IMG/VR virus record: IMGVR_UViG_3300021963_000205
Span: 1 to 47,509 of that record
Length of the DNA stretch: 47,509 nucleotides
From: a virus
Direction: 5' to 3' (one strand)
The translations under genes were made by a program, and so were the position numbers. The notes beneath the pieces were generated by a model. That model had not been told where the DNA came from and searched no databases. It saw only the letters and a program-made list of their open reading frames with translations. Position 1 is the stretch's first letter. Each line of letters begins with the position of its first letter. Below, piece after piece: positions 7,696 to 15,269 of the stretch.

Positions 7696-8397
7696 TTATT
7701 TTAAACCAAATGATTTAACAATAGTATTTTTTTCTAAATCTTTTAATTTTTCTAAGTAACCTTCATTTCTTAACTTTTTAAAAGCTAAATTTTCTAATGA
7801 ATATTCACCTTTATCTTCTAATCCATTTTGCCTAAATTGTTTAATTTTAGTTTTTAATTGCTTAATATCTTGGGAGGTAGTGGATGGATTATTTAATAAA
7901 TCATTAATTTTATCTATTAAAGGTTGAGCTTTTTTATCAATTTCAGAGTCAGATATATTTATGTCTTCTCGTTTTGGTTTTTTTATCCAATTTTGATCTA
8001 ATAAAGAATACACACCTAAAGCAGCGTGTGGTTCATTAATATCTTGAACATAAACTTCAATTGGTTGAGTTTTATATTTTAAATTATATTTTTCATTAAA
8101 CTCAGTTTTTTTACTGTCAAAATATTTTTTAGATATGTCTGGGTCATTTAGGTTAGAAAAATCAATAAGTAAATGGAGGTCTATATCACTATATTTAGTC
8201 CAATTATAATTAGCAGAACTGCCTGTTAAAATAATGTCTTTTAATGGGGCTGTTATATCAAGATCTTTATAAAAAGTTTGAGCTATTTTAATTAAAGCGT
8301 CTAATAATTTAGGTTTAATTTTTCCATTAACCCAAACATTAGGATTTAAAGTAGTATTAAGTGTGTACTCTTTTAATATTTCTGTTAATTTAATCAT
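7696..8397 (-). CDS. Pol-beta-fold nucleotidyltransferase with capsid-targeting leader
   Basis: 233 aa. The leader is MIKLTEILKE (cleavage predicted after E10). The catalytic signature is IILTGSSANYNWTKYSDIDL: G59-S60 and the two metal-binding aspartates D71 and D73, with a third acidic residue in IEVYV (E114). This is the minimal nucleotidyltransferase pattern (GS...DxD...E) of the superfamily that includes MNT toxins, aminoglycoside nucleotidyltransferases and CCA-adding enzymes; it transfers an NMP from NTP to a protein, RNA or small molecule. The C-terminal half is helical. The start overlaps the stop of the DUF5872 gene (ATGA-type). Leader plus enzyme suggests an injected modifier of host molecules; the target cannot be read from sequence. 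Confidence 0.75.
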   Translation of the reverse strand: MIKLTEILKEYTLNTTLNPNVWVNGKIKPKLLDALIKIAQTFYKDLDITAPLKDIILTGSSANYNWTKYSDIDLHLLIDFSNLNDPDISKKYFDSKKTEFNEKYNLKYKTQPIEVYVQDINEPHAALGVYSLLDQNWIKKPKREDINISDSEIDKKAQPLIDKINDLLNNPSTTSQDIKQLKTKIKQFRQNGLEDKGEYSLENLAFKKLRNEGYLEKLKDLEKNTIVKSFGLK

Positions 8398-8771
8398 TTT
8401 GTTTTACCCCATTTTTTGCCTTTACCCTTAGTTTTACATTGAGCAGGTGTAGGACGACATGAAGGATATTTAGCGCGCTTTTCTCCTTCTTTTCTACCAC
8501 ATGGCTTACATTTACCATCTCTACAAGTATTACAATCTACCCAACCGCCTTCTTTACCAGGTGCTCCTTTACGTTTAAACCATTTATGAAGTGATTCATC
8601 TTCATTTAAATCTTCTTCTTTTAAATCTTTCCAGATTTTACCTTGACGACATCTAACAATAGCACCTGATTTATAAGCAGATGGTTTATCATATTTGCGA
8701 TCAGCAATACGTTTACAGCGGTCTTCTTTTTTTTCTAAAAGAAGTTGAAGGAGTATGTGTGTTAGTTTCAT
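8394..8771 (-). CDS. DUF5872-type Cys-rich basic protein with leader
   Basis: 125 aa. It begins MKLTHILLQLLLEKK, which fits the leader family with an LLE site. The core ESLHKWFKRKG...GGWVDC (about 60-80) and PCGRKEGEKRAKYPSCRP (about 91-108) match DUF5872, seen in marine and freshwater phages and in large DNA viruses. Eight cysteines in paired arrangement (CNTC, CKPC and others) suggest a zinc-binding mini-domain, and the tail is very basic (KGKGKKWGKTK), fitting a packaged DNA-binding protein. Between the two flanking leader-bearing genes. The family function is not known. Confidence 0.75.
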   Translation of the reverse strand: MKLTHILLQLLLEKKEDRCKRIADRKYDKPSAYKSGAIVRCRQGKIWKDLKEEDLNEDESLHKWFKRKGAPGKEGGWVDCNTCRDGKCKPCGRKEGEKRAKYPSCRPTPAQCKTKGKGKKWGKTK

Positions 8772-8772
8772 A

Positions 8773-9651
8773 TTACCAGTATCCTGAGAATGTTGTTTTA
8801 AATCCTAATAGTTTCGCATAACGAGGCAATCTACAACTCCAATATGAAGCTTTAGTTCTATCTTTCTTTTGCGGGCAATTATGACGTTTAGAGAATGCTG
8901 ATCTAGCTTTTGAATTATTAAGTTTTGCTCTTAATCCACCACCTGCCATACCAAATGATACTTTTTTAATACGCTTGGTTTTAGGGTCTTTAACATAAAC
9001 ATAAAACTTTTTAGAACCACCACGTTTTGGTTTACCTAAAGCAGGTTGTTTCTTTTCTTCTTCTAATTCTACTTCTTCAATCTTTTTTAACTTATCATAA
9101 TATTTTGGATCTTCATATATATGATCCATAGCAATTTCTTTAGCTATATTTTTATTAGAAGTATGTTCTAGCTCAGTTTTAATACCTTTTTCAAGTTGTT
9201 TTTTAACAGTGTTTACATCAATATTATGATGTTTAGCTATATCTTCTAATGATTTGTTTTTAGCTAAACCACCTGGGATATTTTCAATTTCCATCATTGG
9301 ATAATCAAGTGGAACTACTTCACCTTCATATATTCCAAAACGACCTAAATCAGTGTTTTCAAATAAATGTTTATCAGTTTCTTTTAATTCAATAATTCCT
9401 TTTTTCCATAATAAACGAGCTTCATGAATTAATTCAATATGAGATTTTGAACCTGGTCTAAACATATTATCATGAATTTGAATTTTATTATCTAGATGAT
9501 ATCTCATGTTTTCTGAGATAGGCATCTCATATTGTTTGGACTCATTTAATGAAGGAGCAACAGTACATGTGTTACAACCACAATTACATTTTTTCTTTTT
9601 GGGTTGTTCTGTTAATGCTTTTTTAATTATTTCTATAAGACGTTGTTTCAT
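8773..9651 (-). CDS. Leader-bearing multidomain protein (DUF5661-like centre, basic C-terminal module)
   Basis: 292 aa. N-terminal leader MKQRLIEIIKKALTE, followed by a KKKKCNCGCNTC cluster that could bind metal. The central segment SLEDIAKHHNIDVNTVKKQL...GIKTELEHTSNKNIAKEIAMDHI...DPKYYDKL is the DUF5661 pattern. The last 90 residues (KFYVYVKDPKTKRIKKVSFG...LPRYAKLLG) form a basic module with RHNCPQKKDRTKASYWSCRL, known to me from other T4-like environmental phages. Probable virion-core component; the reaction, if any, is unknown. Its start overlaps the stop of the nuclease-like gene upstream by 4 nt. Confidence 0.7.
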   Translation of the reverse strand: MKQRLIEIIKKALTEQPKKKKCNCGCNTCTVAPSLNESKQYEMPISENMRYHLDNKIQIHDNMFRPGSKSHIELIHEARLLWKKGIIELKETDKHLFENTDLGRFGIYEGEVVPLDYPMMEIENIPGGLAKNKSLEDIAKHHNIDVNTVKKQLEKGIKTELEHTSNKNIAKEIAMDHIYEDPKYYDKLKKIEEVELEEEKKQPALGKPKRGGSKKFYVYVKDPKTKRIKKVSFGMAGGGLRAKLNNSKARSAFSKRHNCPQKKDRTKASYWSCRLPRYAKLLGFKTTFSGYW

Positions 9652-10808
9652 GATACTGCTTGATTATATGTTAATTTAAGATTATTAGCTCTTGATGAAG
9701 CTGATGTCATGCGTTCTTGAGGAGATATTCTTAATATTATACCTCTACCTCTATATCCACTAGTTTGGGTAGCTTTAGAGGCATTTCTTTCAAATTCTAA
9801 TACAGGTTTATCATTTTCTTCTATTTCATCAACAGAAGTTATAATTTTAGTAACATTAACAGTTAAAATATCTTTATCTGCGTTAAACATGAAATCATTG
9901 TCTGTGAATGTTTTTTGAATAACAATAGCTTTATCTTTACCAAAAACTAAGTCTTCTAGTTGATCATTTAAACTAGGGACATCTGTTATAAAAATACGAC
10001 CATAAGGAGTGTTAGTTTTAGGATTCATCATCTGAAGAACCTTAGGGTTTTCAGGATCTGGAGTGAGTTCTAGATTAGGAATTTTTTTATTAAATGCTTT
10101 TTCCATGAAAGTATCATATAAATCTTTATACCTACCCATAGCACTTTCCCATCTAAATGGGCCATCTTTTTTAATAGAAATAGACTTAGTGCCTGATGTA
10201 GTATCAAGCAAAGCATCACCTTTCCATCCTTTACTTTCTCCTTCTTTACCTATGTTTTTAGCTTTTGTAACTCTTTTATAAGTTAATGTTTTAGAACCAC
10301 CTGTTATGATAACTGTAATTTCATTATTATCACTCTTATCAATACATCTGTTGATATTATCTACAAATATATTTTCATTTTCTATACCTGCTCCACCAAC
10401 TTTAGTTAATGATTCAGATTTAGAAATAATTTGAGTTCCATTAGGTGATATATATCCTCCAGCTGAAGAGCCAGGTATATTTGTGTCTTTTTTGTAACCT
10501 AATTTTTCTAATGCTTTAAATACTTCAGACCTAGGTATATCAGATAATACAATAATTCTATCTTTAGATGAAGATTTAATATTATCTTTAGTTAGATTAA
10601 GAGCTTTCATTATATCTTCTGCTGTTTCTTTAGCAGTGTTAGATAAGTTTTCATATGGTTTTTTAGCTTCATCTAACTTTATATCTTCTCCTAGTACTTC
10701 ACTTATTAAATTTTCAAGCAAAGAAATATCCTGTTCATTATTCATGTCAGGATATCCTTTAGAAAATTTATAAGATATTTTATTTAAAAATTTTGATATT
10801 AAATCCAT
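9648..10808 (-). CDS. PD-(D/E)XK-like endonuclease-fold protein
   Basis: 386 aa. Residues about 138-220 contain GAGIENENIFVDNIN, then GWKGDALL and KSISIKKDGPFRWESA. An E, then G-D, then S-x-K-K arrangement in this order fits the PD-(D/E)XK nuclease fold (D-Xn-x-x-K), and this pattern is recognisable in uncharacterised phage proteins. Near the N-terminus, NLISEVLGEDIKLDEAKK carries LISE, LGE and LDE sites, so a leader-like region starts after M22; the true start could be M22 (MNNEQDISLL) rather than M1. Predicted nuclease, possibly packaged. No activity can be claimed from sequence alone. Confidence 0.55.
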   Translation of the reverse strand: MDLISKFLNKISYKFSKGYPDMNNEQDISLLENLISEVLGEDIKLDEAKKPYENLSNTAKETAEDIMKALNLTKDNIKSSSKDRIIVLSDIPRSEVFKALEKLGYKKDTNIPGSSAGGYISPNGTQIISKSESLTKVGGAGIENENIFVDNINRCIDKSDNNEITVIITGGSKTLTYKRVTKAKNIGKEGESKGWKGDALLDTTSGTKSISIKKDGPFRWESAMGRYKDLYDTFMEKAFNKKIPNLELTPDPENPKVLQMMNPKTNTPYGRIFITDVPSLNDQLEDLVFGKDKAIVIQKTFTDNDFMFNADKDILTVNVTKIITSVDEIEENDKPVLEFERNASKATQTSGYRGRGIILRISPQERMTSASSRANNLKLTYNQAVS

Positions 10809-10809
10809 A

Positions 10810-11103
10810 TTATTTCACTTCAAGTTTTTTCACTTGGTTAGCAAAGTCTTGTACTAAAGAGTCATTACCTGTTTTTATAAGATTAATCATTAAATCAGCT
10901 AATATTTTATTTTGTTTAGGATTTAATGTAGTCCCTTGTTTAACATAGTTTATAACAGCTATAAGATCTTTAAGTCCAATGTTTAATCCAGAAGCTACCT
11001 TAGAAAAATCAGCACTTCCTTGAACTTTCTCAGGTGGATTTACTTCTTTTAAGATGTTATTAATTTCTTCTTTGATAAGTTGTTTTAATTCAGATACTTT
11101 CAT
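10810..11103 (-). CDS. Small leader-bearing protein, paralogue of the next gene
   Basis: 97 aa. Leader MKVSELKQLIKEEINNILKE with IKE and LKE sites. The mature part begins EKVQGS and ends in helical ADLMINLIKTGNDSLVQDF. It aligns by eye with the neighbouring 101-aa protein: EK(V/L)QGS near the leader end, a central helix, then L-x2-L-(I/L)-K-x5-L-x4 and F-x-N-x2-K. The pair probably arose by tandem duplication of an internal protein. No enzymatic motif. Confidence 0.65.
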   Translation of the reverse strand: MKVSELKQLIKEEINNILKEVNPPEKVQGSADFSKVASGLNIGLKDLIAVINYVKQGTTLNPKQNKILADLMINLIKTGNDSLVQDFANQVKKLEVK

Positions 11104-11114
11104 AATTTTGTAAT

Positions 11115-11420
11115 TTATCCTTTATCTATTTGTTTAACAGTAAAACTTTTAATATTACCAAAAACAGCATTTAATTTAGAAGGGTCATCATTTTTTAATA
11201 AAGTTACAAAAACTTTAGCTAAAGCTTCTTTTTCATCTCTATCTAAATTAACATCACTTAAACCTGCTTTAGCTGTCTTAAGCTTATTTATAGCTTGACC
11301 AGCCTTATTAGCTATATTAGATGCTACTCCAATATCAACAAATGTTTTTACATTAAAACTCCCTTGAAGTTTTTCTTGAGTAGTTTCTCTAATTAGTTGT
11401 TCTAGTTGGGATCTTTTCAT
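11115..11420 (-). CDS. Small leader-bearing protein, tandem paralogue
   Basis: 101 aa. Leader MKRSQLEQLIRETTQEKLQG with an IRE site 11 residues from the start. The rest is predicted helical and ends SFTVKQIDKG. It is related to the 97-aa product of 10810-11103. The genes are separated by 11 nt with no hairpin, so they are cotranscribed. I infer a small internal virion protein; the function is unknown. Confidence 0.65.
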   Translation of the reverse strand: MKRSQLEQLIRETTQEKLQGSFNVKTFVDIGVASNIANKAGQAINKLKTAKAGLSDVNLDRDEKEALAKVFVTLLKNDDPSKLNAVFGNIKSFTVKQIDKG

Positions 11421-11434
11421 AATATTATTAATGT

Positions 11435-11962
11435 TTAAGCTGGTAATTCTTCAGGTACTTCCTCTCCAGCTGGGGGTATTTCTTCACTAGGTGGAGGTGT
11501 TTCTTCAGTTGGAGTTTCTTCATTACCTGGAGGGACAGAAGCTGTAAGATCTTTTTCAGGTTCTGCTTTATTACCATACATTAATACTCTAGCTATAGAT
11601 TCAGTTGCTCTTTCTTCTTCAGCTATATTTAATAAGTAATATTTTTTACCTTCTACTTTAACTATCCAAGAACGATCAGTGTATATTAAATAAAAGAACT
11701 GCTTGTTAGCTAAAATAATTTTAAAAGTTGTAGGGCGTGGAGCTACCCAATGTATGTCAGATATGAATGATTCATATTGATCTGTTAGTAAATTAATTAT
11801 AACTTGTTTTAATGAAGAAAATTTGGATAAAATAGGAAATGTTTCTTTATCAAAATTAACATCATCAGGAGTGATGCCTAAAGCACCCTTTTTTACTTTA
11901 GCTGTGTAAACACGTCTAGCTATAGTTTGAATTTTATCTATTAATTCTTGTTTACTAGCCAT
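11435..11962 (-). CDS. Hypothetical protein with Pro/Glu-rich acidic tail
   Basis: 175 aa. The N-terminal 130 residues look like a compact alpha/beta domain (KIILANKQFFYLIYTDRSW, KYYLLNIAEE). The last 45 residues are a low-complexity Pro-Glu-Thr tail ending EEVPEELPA. It lacks the targeting leader carried by its neighbours. The gene sits in the same directional cluster with 14-nt and 1-nt gaps. No family recognised. Confidence 0.6.
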   Translation of the reverse strand: MASKQELIDKIQTIARRVYTAKVKKGALGITPDDVNFDKETFPILSKFSSLKQVIINLLTDQYESFISDIHWVAPRPTTFKIILANKQFFYLIYTDRSWIVKVEGKKYYLLNIAEEERATESIARVLMYGNKAEPEKDLTASVPPGNEETPTEETPPPSEEIPPAGEEVPEELPA

Positions 11963-11963
11963 G

Positions 11964-12650
11964 TTAATCTATAGTATATTCTAATTTTTCATCTGTTGGG
12001 CCTTGCTTGGTATTTTGATAACCTAAATATTGTGTTACTGAATTTAAGTAGTCAGCTGCTTTAGTGATTTTGCTTTGCACCCAAGCTTCTAATTGAGTAT
12101 CATCATCTAAAGAACTCATTAATTCTTGAGCATTTTGGATGATTCTACGAAGTTCAGATTTAGCCATTTCGCCCTCATAGTCAAGTTCTTCTTTCATTGA
12201 TTTTTTAATGATAGAAGCTTGCAATTCATCAGGTAATTTCTTTTGGCCACCTTTTAAAGCAGGATTATCATCATACTCTTTAGAAAATTTTTCCTCAACA
12301 GGTGGGACCATTAATTTTTTCTTAATAATTTCTTTTAACCGATCTGTGTTTTTCATCTTAATTTGATTTTTAGCAACATTTACTGCTCTACCACGAAGTA
12401 CATCTTCAGCATCTGCTCCGTATCTATCAATAGCTTTTTCAAGTGCTGTAGATGTCATCGCTTGATAAATATCTTCAGCTCTATCTGATATAGCTTGAGA
12501 TAATTTGTCTGACTCTTCTTTGATAGTACCATTTTCAACAGCGTATAAAGCTCTCATGTAAGATTTAGCTTTACCTACAGAAGTAGAACAGCCTTTTCTT
12601 TCGCCTGTTTCTTTATTATATATACATTTACCTTTTCTTTCGTAGGGCAT
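11964..12650 (-). CDS. Prohead-core/virion-like protein with 'KGKCIYNKETGERKGCS' start
   Basis: 228 aa. The N-terminal module YERKGKCIYNKETGERKGC...KAKSYMRALYA (3-37) is a recurring phage domain with two cysteines. The C-terminal part DYEGEMAKSELRRIIQNA...QLEAWVQSKITKAADYLNSV (about 156-206) is a conserved helical module I know from cyanophage and other T4-like environmental genomes, usually annotated as structural or core protein. The 50-120 region is charged and helical. Being next to many leader-bearing genes, it is likely a core component. No leader is visible at this start. Confidence 0.65.
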   Translation of the reverse strand: MPYERKGKCIYNKETGERKGCSTSVGKAKSYMRALYAVENGTIKEESDKLSQAISDRAEDIYQAMTSTALEKAIDRYGADAEDVLRGRAVNVAKNQIKMKNTDRLKEIIKKKLMVPPVEEKFSKEYDDNPALKGGQKKLPDELQASIIKKSMKEELDYEGEMAKSELRRIIQNAQELMSSLDDDTQLEAWVQSKITKAADYLNSVTQYLGYQNTKQGPTDEKLEYTID

Positions 12651-12670
12651 AATCTTACATTTTAAATAAG

Positions 12671-12697
12671 AAATAAGGGGGATATACCCCCTTATAA
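12671..12697 (-). terminator. Terminator after the histone-like gene
   Basis: A perfect 9-bp stem ATAAGGGGG/CCCCCTTAT with a 5-nt loop, followed on the minus strand by TTTCTTATTT. It lies between the stop of the 57-aa histone-like gene (12713) and the next gene, so it may attenuate or end the unit. Confidence 0.7.
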
Positions 12698-12712
12698 CTT
12701 ATTGCGGTTCAA

Positions 12713-12886
12713 TTACTTGGCTTTGTCTTCAGAGACAGAAGCCTTACGGTATTCGGTCACTAACTTCTTTAACTCACCAGCTGCTTTGCGAGCTCTACCA
12801 TGAGCTGCTTTAGAAGCCTTAAAGTGTTCAGTTGAAAACTCTTCCCATAAACCTTGCATTTGTTCAAATAACTCTTGACTGTTCAT
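12713..12886 (-). CDS. Histone H1/Hc1-like DNA-binding protein (57 aa)
   Basis: A 57-aa gene with ATG at 12884-12886 and TAA at 12713-12715. After an acidic helix (SQELFEQMQGLWEEF), the product reads KAAHGRARKAAGELK and KLVTEYRKASVSEDK. This is the diagnostic pattern of Bacteroidota histone-H1/Hc1-like proteins (NKAAGxRARKAxxELKKLxxEYRKxS). Such proteins coat DNA; in a phage it could condense the genome, mask it from nucleases or disturb the host nucleoid. It is followed by its own hairpin terminator (12671-12697) and has an A/T-rich leader. It also supports a Bacteroidota host. Confidence 0.8.
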   Translation of the reverse strand: MNSQELFEQMQGLWEEFSTEHFKASKAAHGRARKAAGELKKLVTEYRKASVSEDKAK

Positions 12887-12914
12887 AGATTTTATTGATT
12901 TGGGTTAATATATA

Positions 12915-13271
12915 TTAAACTTGCTCTGTTCCACTTTGGATTTGACTCTTAAGGAAGAATAGAGCAGTATTTCCGATCTGTCTAACTAATTTATCTTTAT
13001 TCTCGCTTGCTGGTAATTCTTTAGCAGCGTCTAAAGCCATTTGTAAACCTTGACCTATTCGTTTGTCAACTGAGCTTCCACCTCCCATATCCATGTCTGG
13101 TGTTTCTGCGCCTAGATCATCCATTGGAGGTTGTTCAGTTGAAGGTTCAATTGGTTCTTCTATATTGATATCAATATCTTCAGCTGGTTCTTCTTTTTTA
13201 GCTTTCTTTTCATAAAGTGAAAGCTCTTCTTTAACTAGCTGAGAGATTAATTGGTGTAATTTTTTATTCAT
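12915..13271 (-). CDS. Acidic leader-bearing protein
   Basis: 118 aa. Leader MNKKLHQLISQLVKEELSLY with a VKE site, then a basic KKAKKEE patch, then a strongly acidic Pro/Met/Asp linker (DIDINIEEPIEP, DMDMGGG) and a C-terminal helical segment DKRIGQGLQMALDAAKEL that may form a coiled coil. An ATATTTATC motif precedes the gene (plus strand 13280-13287). Probably a core or internal protein; function unknown. Confidence 0.6.
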   Translation of the reverse strand: MNKKLHQLISQLVKEELSLYEKKAKKEEPAEDIDINIEEPIEPSTEQPPMDDLGAETPDMDMGGGSSVDKRIGQGLQMALDAAKELPASENKDKLVRQIGNTALFFLKSQIQSGTEQV

Positions 13272-13279
13272 TATTTTAT

Positions 13280-13287
13280 GATAAATA
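13280..13287 (-). promoter_or_regulatory. ATATTTAT motif
   Basis: Minus strand CAATATTTATCATAAAATA, ending 8 nt before the ATG of the 118-aa gene and in the gap after the stop at 13297. Same family as the other gap motifs. Confidence 0.4.
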
Positions 13288-13296
13288 TTGGATATT

Positions 13297-13719
13297 TTAT
13301 TTTTGAGCTAATTTTTGTTTTAATACTTTTTTAACAATTTCATTAACTTTTGTTTTGAAAGTATTTTTAGCGTTAGGATCAAGTTTAGGTACATCACCTG
13401 ATTCCTCATATGCTTGTCTAAAGTAAGCTAAAAGTTTTTGCATACTAGTATGAATAGGATCTACTTTCTTTTCATTTTCATTTACACCAATAAATCTAGA
13501 GCGTTCTGCCCACATATCAAGAATTTGATTTACCTTATCTTGATCAATACCAGCATTTCCTAATTCTTTTTCTAATTCCTCATAATCTTGATAGTTTAAC
13601 TCTCCTTTCATTATATCTTTCATAACATACGGACCTATAATTTTAGCCGCAGTTCTTAAATCTTCTGGGGTGAGTTTTTGGGAGGTTGTTTCTTTAACTA
13701 ATTTATATTTTAAAGCCAT
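13297..13719 (-). CDS. Hypothetical helical protein, 140 aa
   Basis: No family recognised. Mostly helical and charged: TPEDLRTAAKIIGPYVM, DYEELEKELGNAGI, then a C-terminal basic helix KVNEIVKKVLKQKLAQK. The short N-terminus MALKYKLVKETTSQKL contains VKE but is not a clear member of the leader family. Its start is one base after the stop of the DUF5856 gene. Likely virion or assembly protein by position. Confidence 0.55.
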   Translation of the reverse strand: MALKYKLVKETTSQKLTPEDLRTAAKIIGPYVMKDIMKGELNYQDYEELEKELGNAGIDQDKVNQILDMWAERSRFIGVNENEKKVDPIHTSMQKLLAYFRQAYEESGDVPKLDPNAKNTFKTKVNEIVKKVLKQKLAQK

Positions 13720-13720
13720 G

Positions 13721-14083
13721 TTAATTTAAGTTTTTTAATTTATAGATAGTTGATTTAACTAATTCAGTCATTGTATCTAATTGATTCTGAATGTAACTAT
13801 CTTCAATTGTTTCATGAACTTGGTAAATGGCTTCACATAGTGTCTCTAAATAAGCTATAGTTTGATTATTACCTTTATATTCCATTAAATTGAAATTAGA
13901 ATAACCAGTTAATATACCATATTTACCTTGATATGATTCTACCAAACCATCAATTAAAGGTATAATATCATCATAGTAGGCATTTAAAGCCATATGTTCA
14001 GCGAATGATGTAGTTTGAAGGTGAAATATATGTGTTTGTGTTCTTGAATGAAACAAATACGAAATTAATTTAACAAAATCCAT
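13721..14083 (-). CDS. DUF5856-type helical protein
   Basis: 120 aa. The sequence LFHSRTQTHIFHLQTTSFAEH near residues 11-31 and ALNAYYDDIIPLIDGLVESYQG (about 33-54) match the DUF5856 pattern, a helical-bundle protein of phages and large DNA viruses. His, Glu and Asp spaced along the first two helices recall ferritin-like metal-binding bundles, but metal binding is inference. It overlaps the next gene upstream by one base. Function unknown. Confidence 0.7.
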   Translation of the reverse strand: MDFVKLISYLFHSRTQTHIFHLQTTSFAEHMALNAYYDDIIPLIDGLVESYQGKYGILTGYSNFNLMEYKGNNQTIAYLETLCEAIYQVHETIEDSYIQNQLDTMTELVKSTIYKLKNLN

Positions 14084-14700
14084 TATTGTATTTTTTTATT
14101 AGTTAAATAGTTACTCATAAGATTACCTATAGCACCTATTTTCTGGCGTATAAATATCCATTCATTTGAGGTAAATTTATGTTTTTTATACACATAATGA
14201 ACTCCCATAATTCCAATTATTCTATTGTCTAAACCTTTAATAGCGAATAAATAAATAGATTTACAACCAGGACCATCTGCTTGATATAAATCAAGACCAT
14301 ATGTGGGTCCAACATTCATGTCTTCAATAATAATTTCTCCTTTTTCATATAAAATAGAGAATTGTTTACTAAATAATGATACAGGAATATTTTGGAATAA
14401 TGTTTTTAATGAATTAGCTTCAGGTGTAGTAATTTCATAAAACACTGAAAATTTTTGGATAGATTTACCTGTAGGGTAAAAATGACCTCCATTATGGAAT
14501 TGAGCTATATAGATTTGATCACAATTTATTTCTTGTAAAATAGCATCAAGTTGTTGCTCAATGACTTCATTATGAGCTATAGCATCACCTAAAGGATCTG
14601 TTCTTCTAGCGTTAATTTTTTTACGAACATATTCTAATAAAGCTGGGCCGACTACAGATGTTATTATAGCTATAACAATTGGTAGTAATATTTCTTTCAT
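14083..14700 (-). CDS. Membrane-anchored GAF-like domain protein
   Basis: 205 aa. One N-terminal transmembrane helix (ILLPIVIAIITSVVGPALL, about 4-22) is followed by a basic patch (RKKINARR), then a soluble domain with QIYIAQFHNGGHF, IIIEDMNVG and SIYLFAIKGLDN-RIIGIMGVHYV. Strand order and the FHNG turn resemble a GAF sensor domain. The protein should sit in the inner membrane with the GAF domain in the cytoplasm. A role in signalling superinfection or lysis timing is possible but speculative. It overlaps neighbours at both ends by 1-4 nt. Confidence 0.65.
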   Translation of the reverse strand: MKEILLPIVIAIITSVVGPALLEYVRKKINARRTDPLGDAIAHNEVIEQQLDAILQEINCDQIYIAQFHNGGHFYPTGKSIQKFSVFYEITTPEANSLKTLFQNIPVSLFSKQFSILYEKGEIIIEDMNVGPTYGLDLYQADGPGCKSIYLFAIKGLDNRIIGIMGVHYVYKKHKFTSNEWIFIRQKIGAIGNLMSNYLTNKKIQ

Positions 14701-15266
14701 TTTTTTAAACTTTGTAGGTACTTAATTGTTTCTTCTTTGCTTTCTAGCAACTTTTTCTTTGAAGAACCTACCCAATGTTCCATATCACCATCTTCAGTGA
14801 CATATGAAGTATTGGACTCGTTTATTTCCTCATCAATCCAAATATTAAAATCATTTATCATTCCATCAATATCTGAGTTGACTACAAATTTTTCATATTC
14901 CTCTAATAATCCTTTCTTTCTTAGATCAGACTCAAAATCAACTTGACAGTTAAAACACCTCTTATACTGGAGATAAAAACGTTTATCTAAATGAGGTTTC
15001 ATTACATTATTACAACAGGGACAAAAAAGAGGCAAATTGATTGATTCTTTTGCTTTATCTAACTTAGTGATATTTTGTTTAACTCCATTTTTAATAGTCC
15101 ATTGACGACCATCTTCTTCCCAGATATCTCCTTCTTCATGGAATTCATATTTTTTAGTATAACCTATTCCAGCTGTAGTTTTTTCCCCGTATTTACCTTG
15201 TACAAGATTACGAAGACGTTGTACATCCTTTTCTTGGAATTCTTTTTTTAAAACGTTATCAGACAT
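14697..15266 (-). CDS. Zinc-ribbon phage protein
   Basis: 189 aa. The N-terminal block QRLRNLVQGKYGEKTTAGIGYTKK-like (about 16-39) and EEGDIWEEDGRQWTIKNG (about 44-61) form a segment conserved in other environmental T4-like phages. A zinc ribbon follows, CPCC (about 82-85) and CFNC (about 103-106). The C-terminal half is acidic. Cytosolic, possibly a nucleic-acid binding factor; function unknown. The ATG is 3 nt after the upstream stop. Confidence 0.65.
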   Translation of the reverse strand: MSDNVLKKEFQEKDVQRLRNLVQGKYGEKTTAGIGYTKKYEFHEEGDIWEEDGRQWTIKNGVKQNITKLDKAKESINLPLFCPCCNNVMKPHLDKRFYLQYKRCFNCQVDFESDLRKKGLLEEYEKFVVNSDIDGMINDFNIWIDEEINESNTSYVTEDGDMEHWVGSSKKKLLESKEETIKYLQSLKK

Positions 15267-15269
15267 AAA

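Noticed and set aside
14083-14700. Calling the membrane-anchored GAF-like protein a holin
   Set aside because: It has one transmembrane helix but a large soluble domain with GAF-like strands, unlike typical holins, and no endolysin gene is adjacent.
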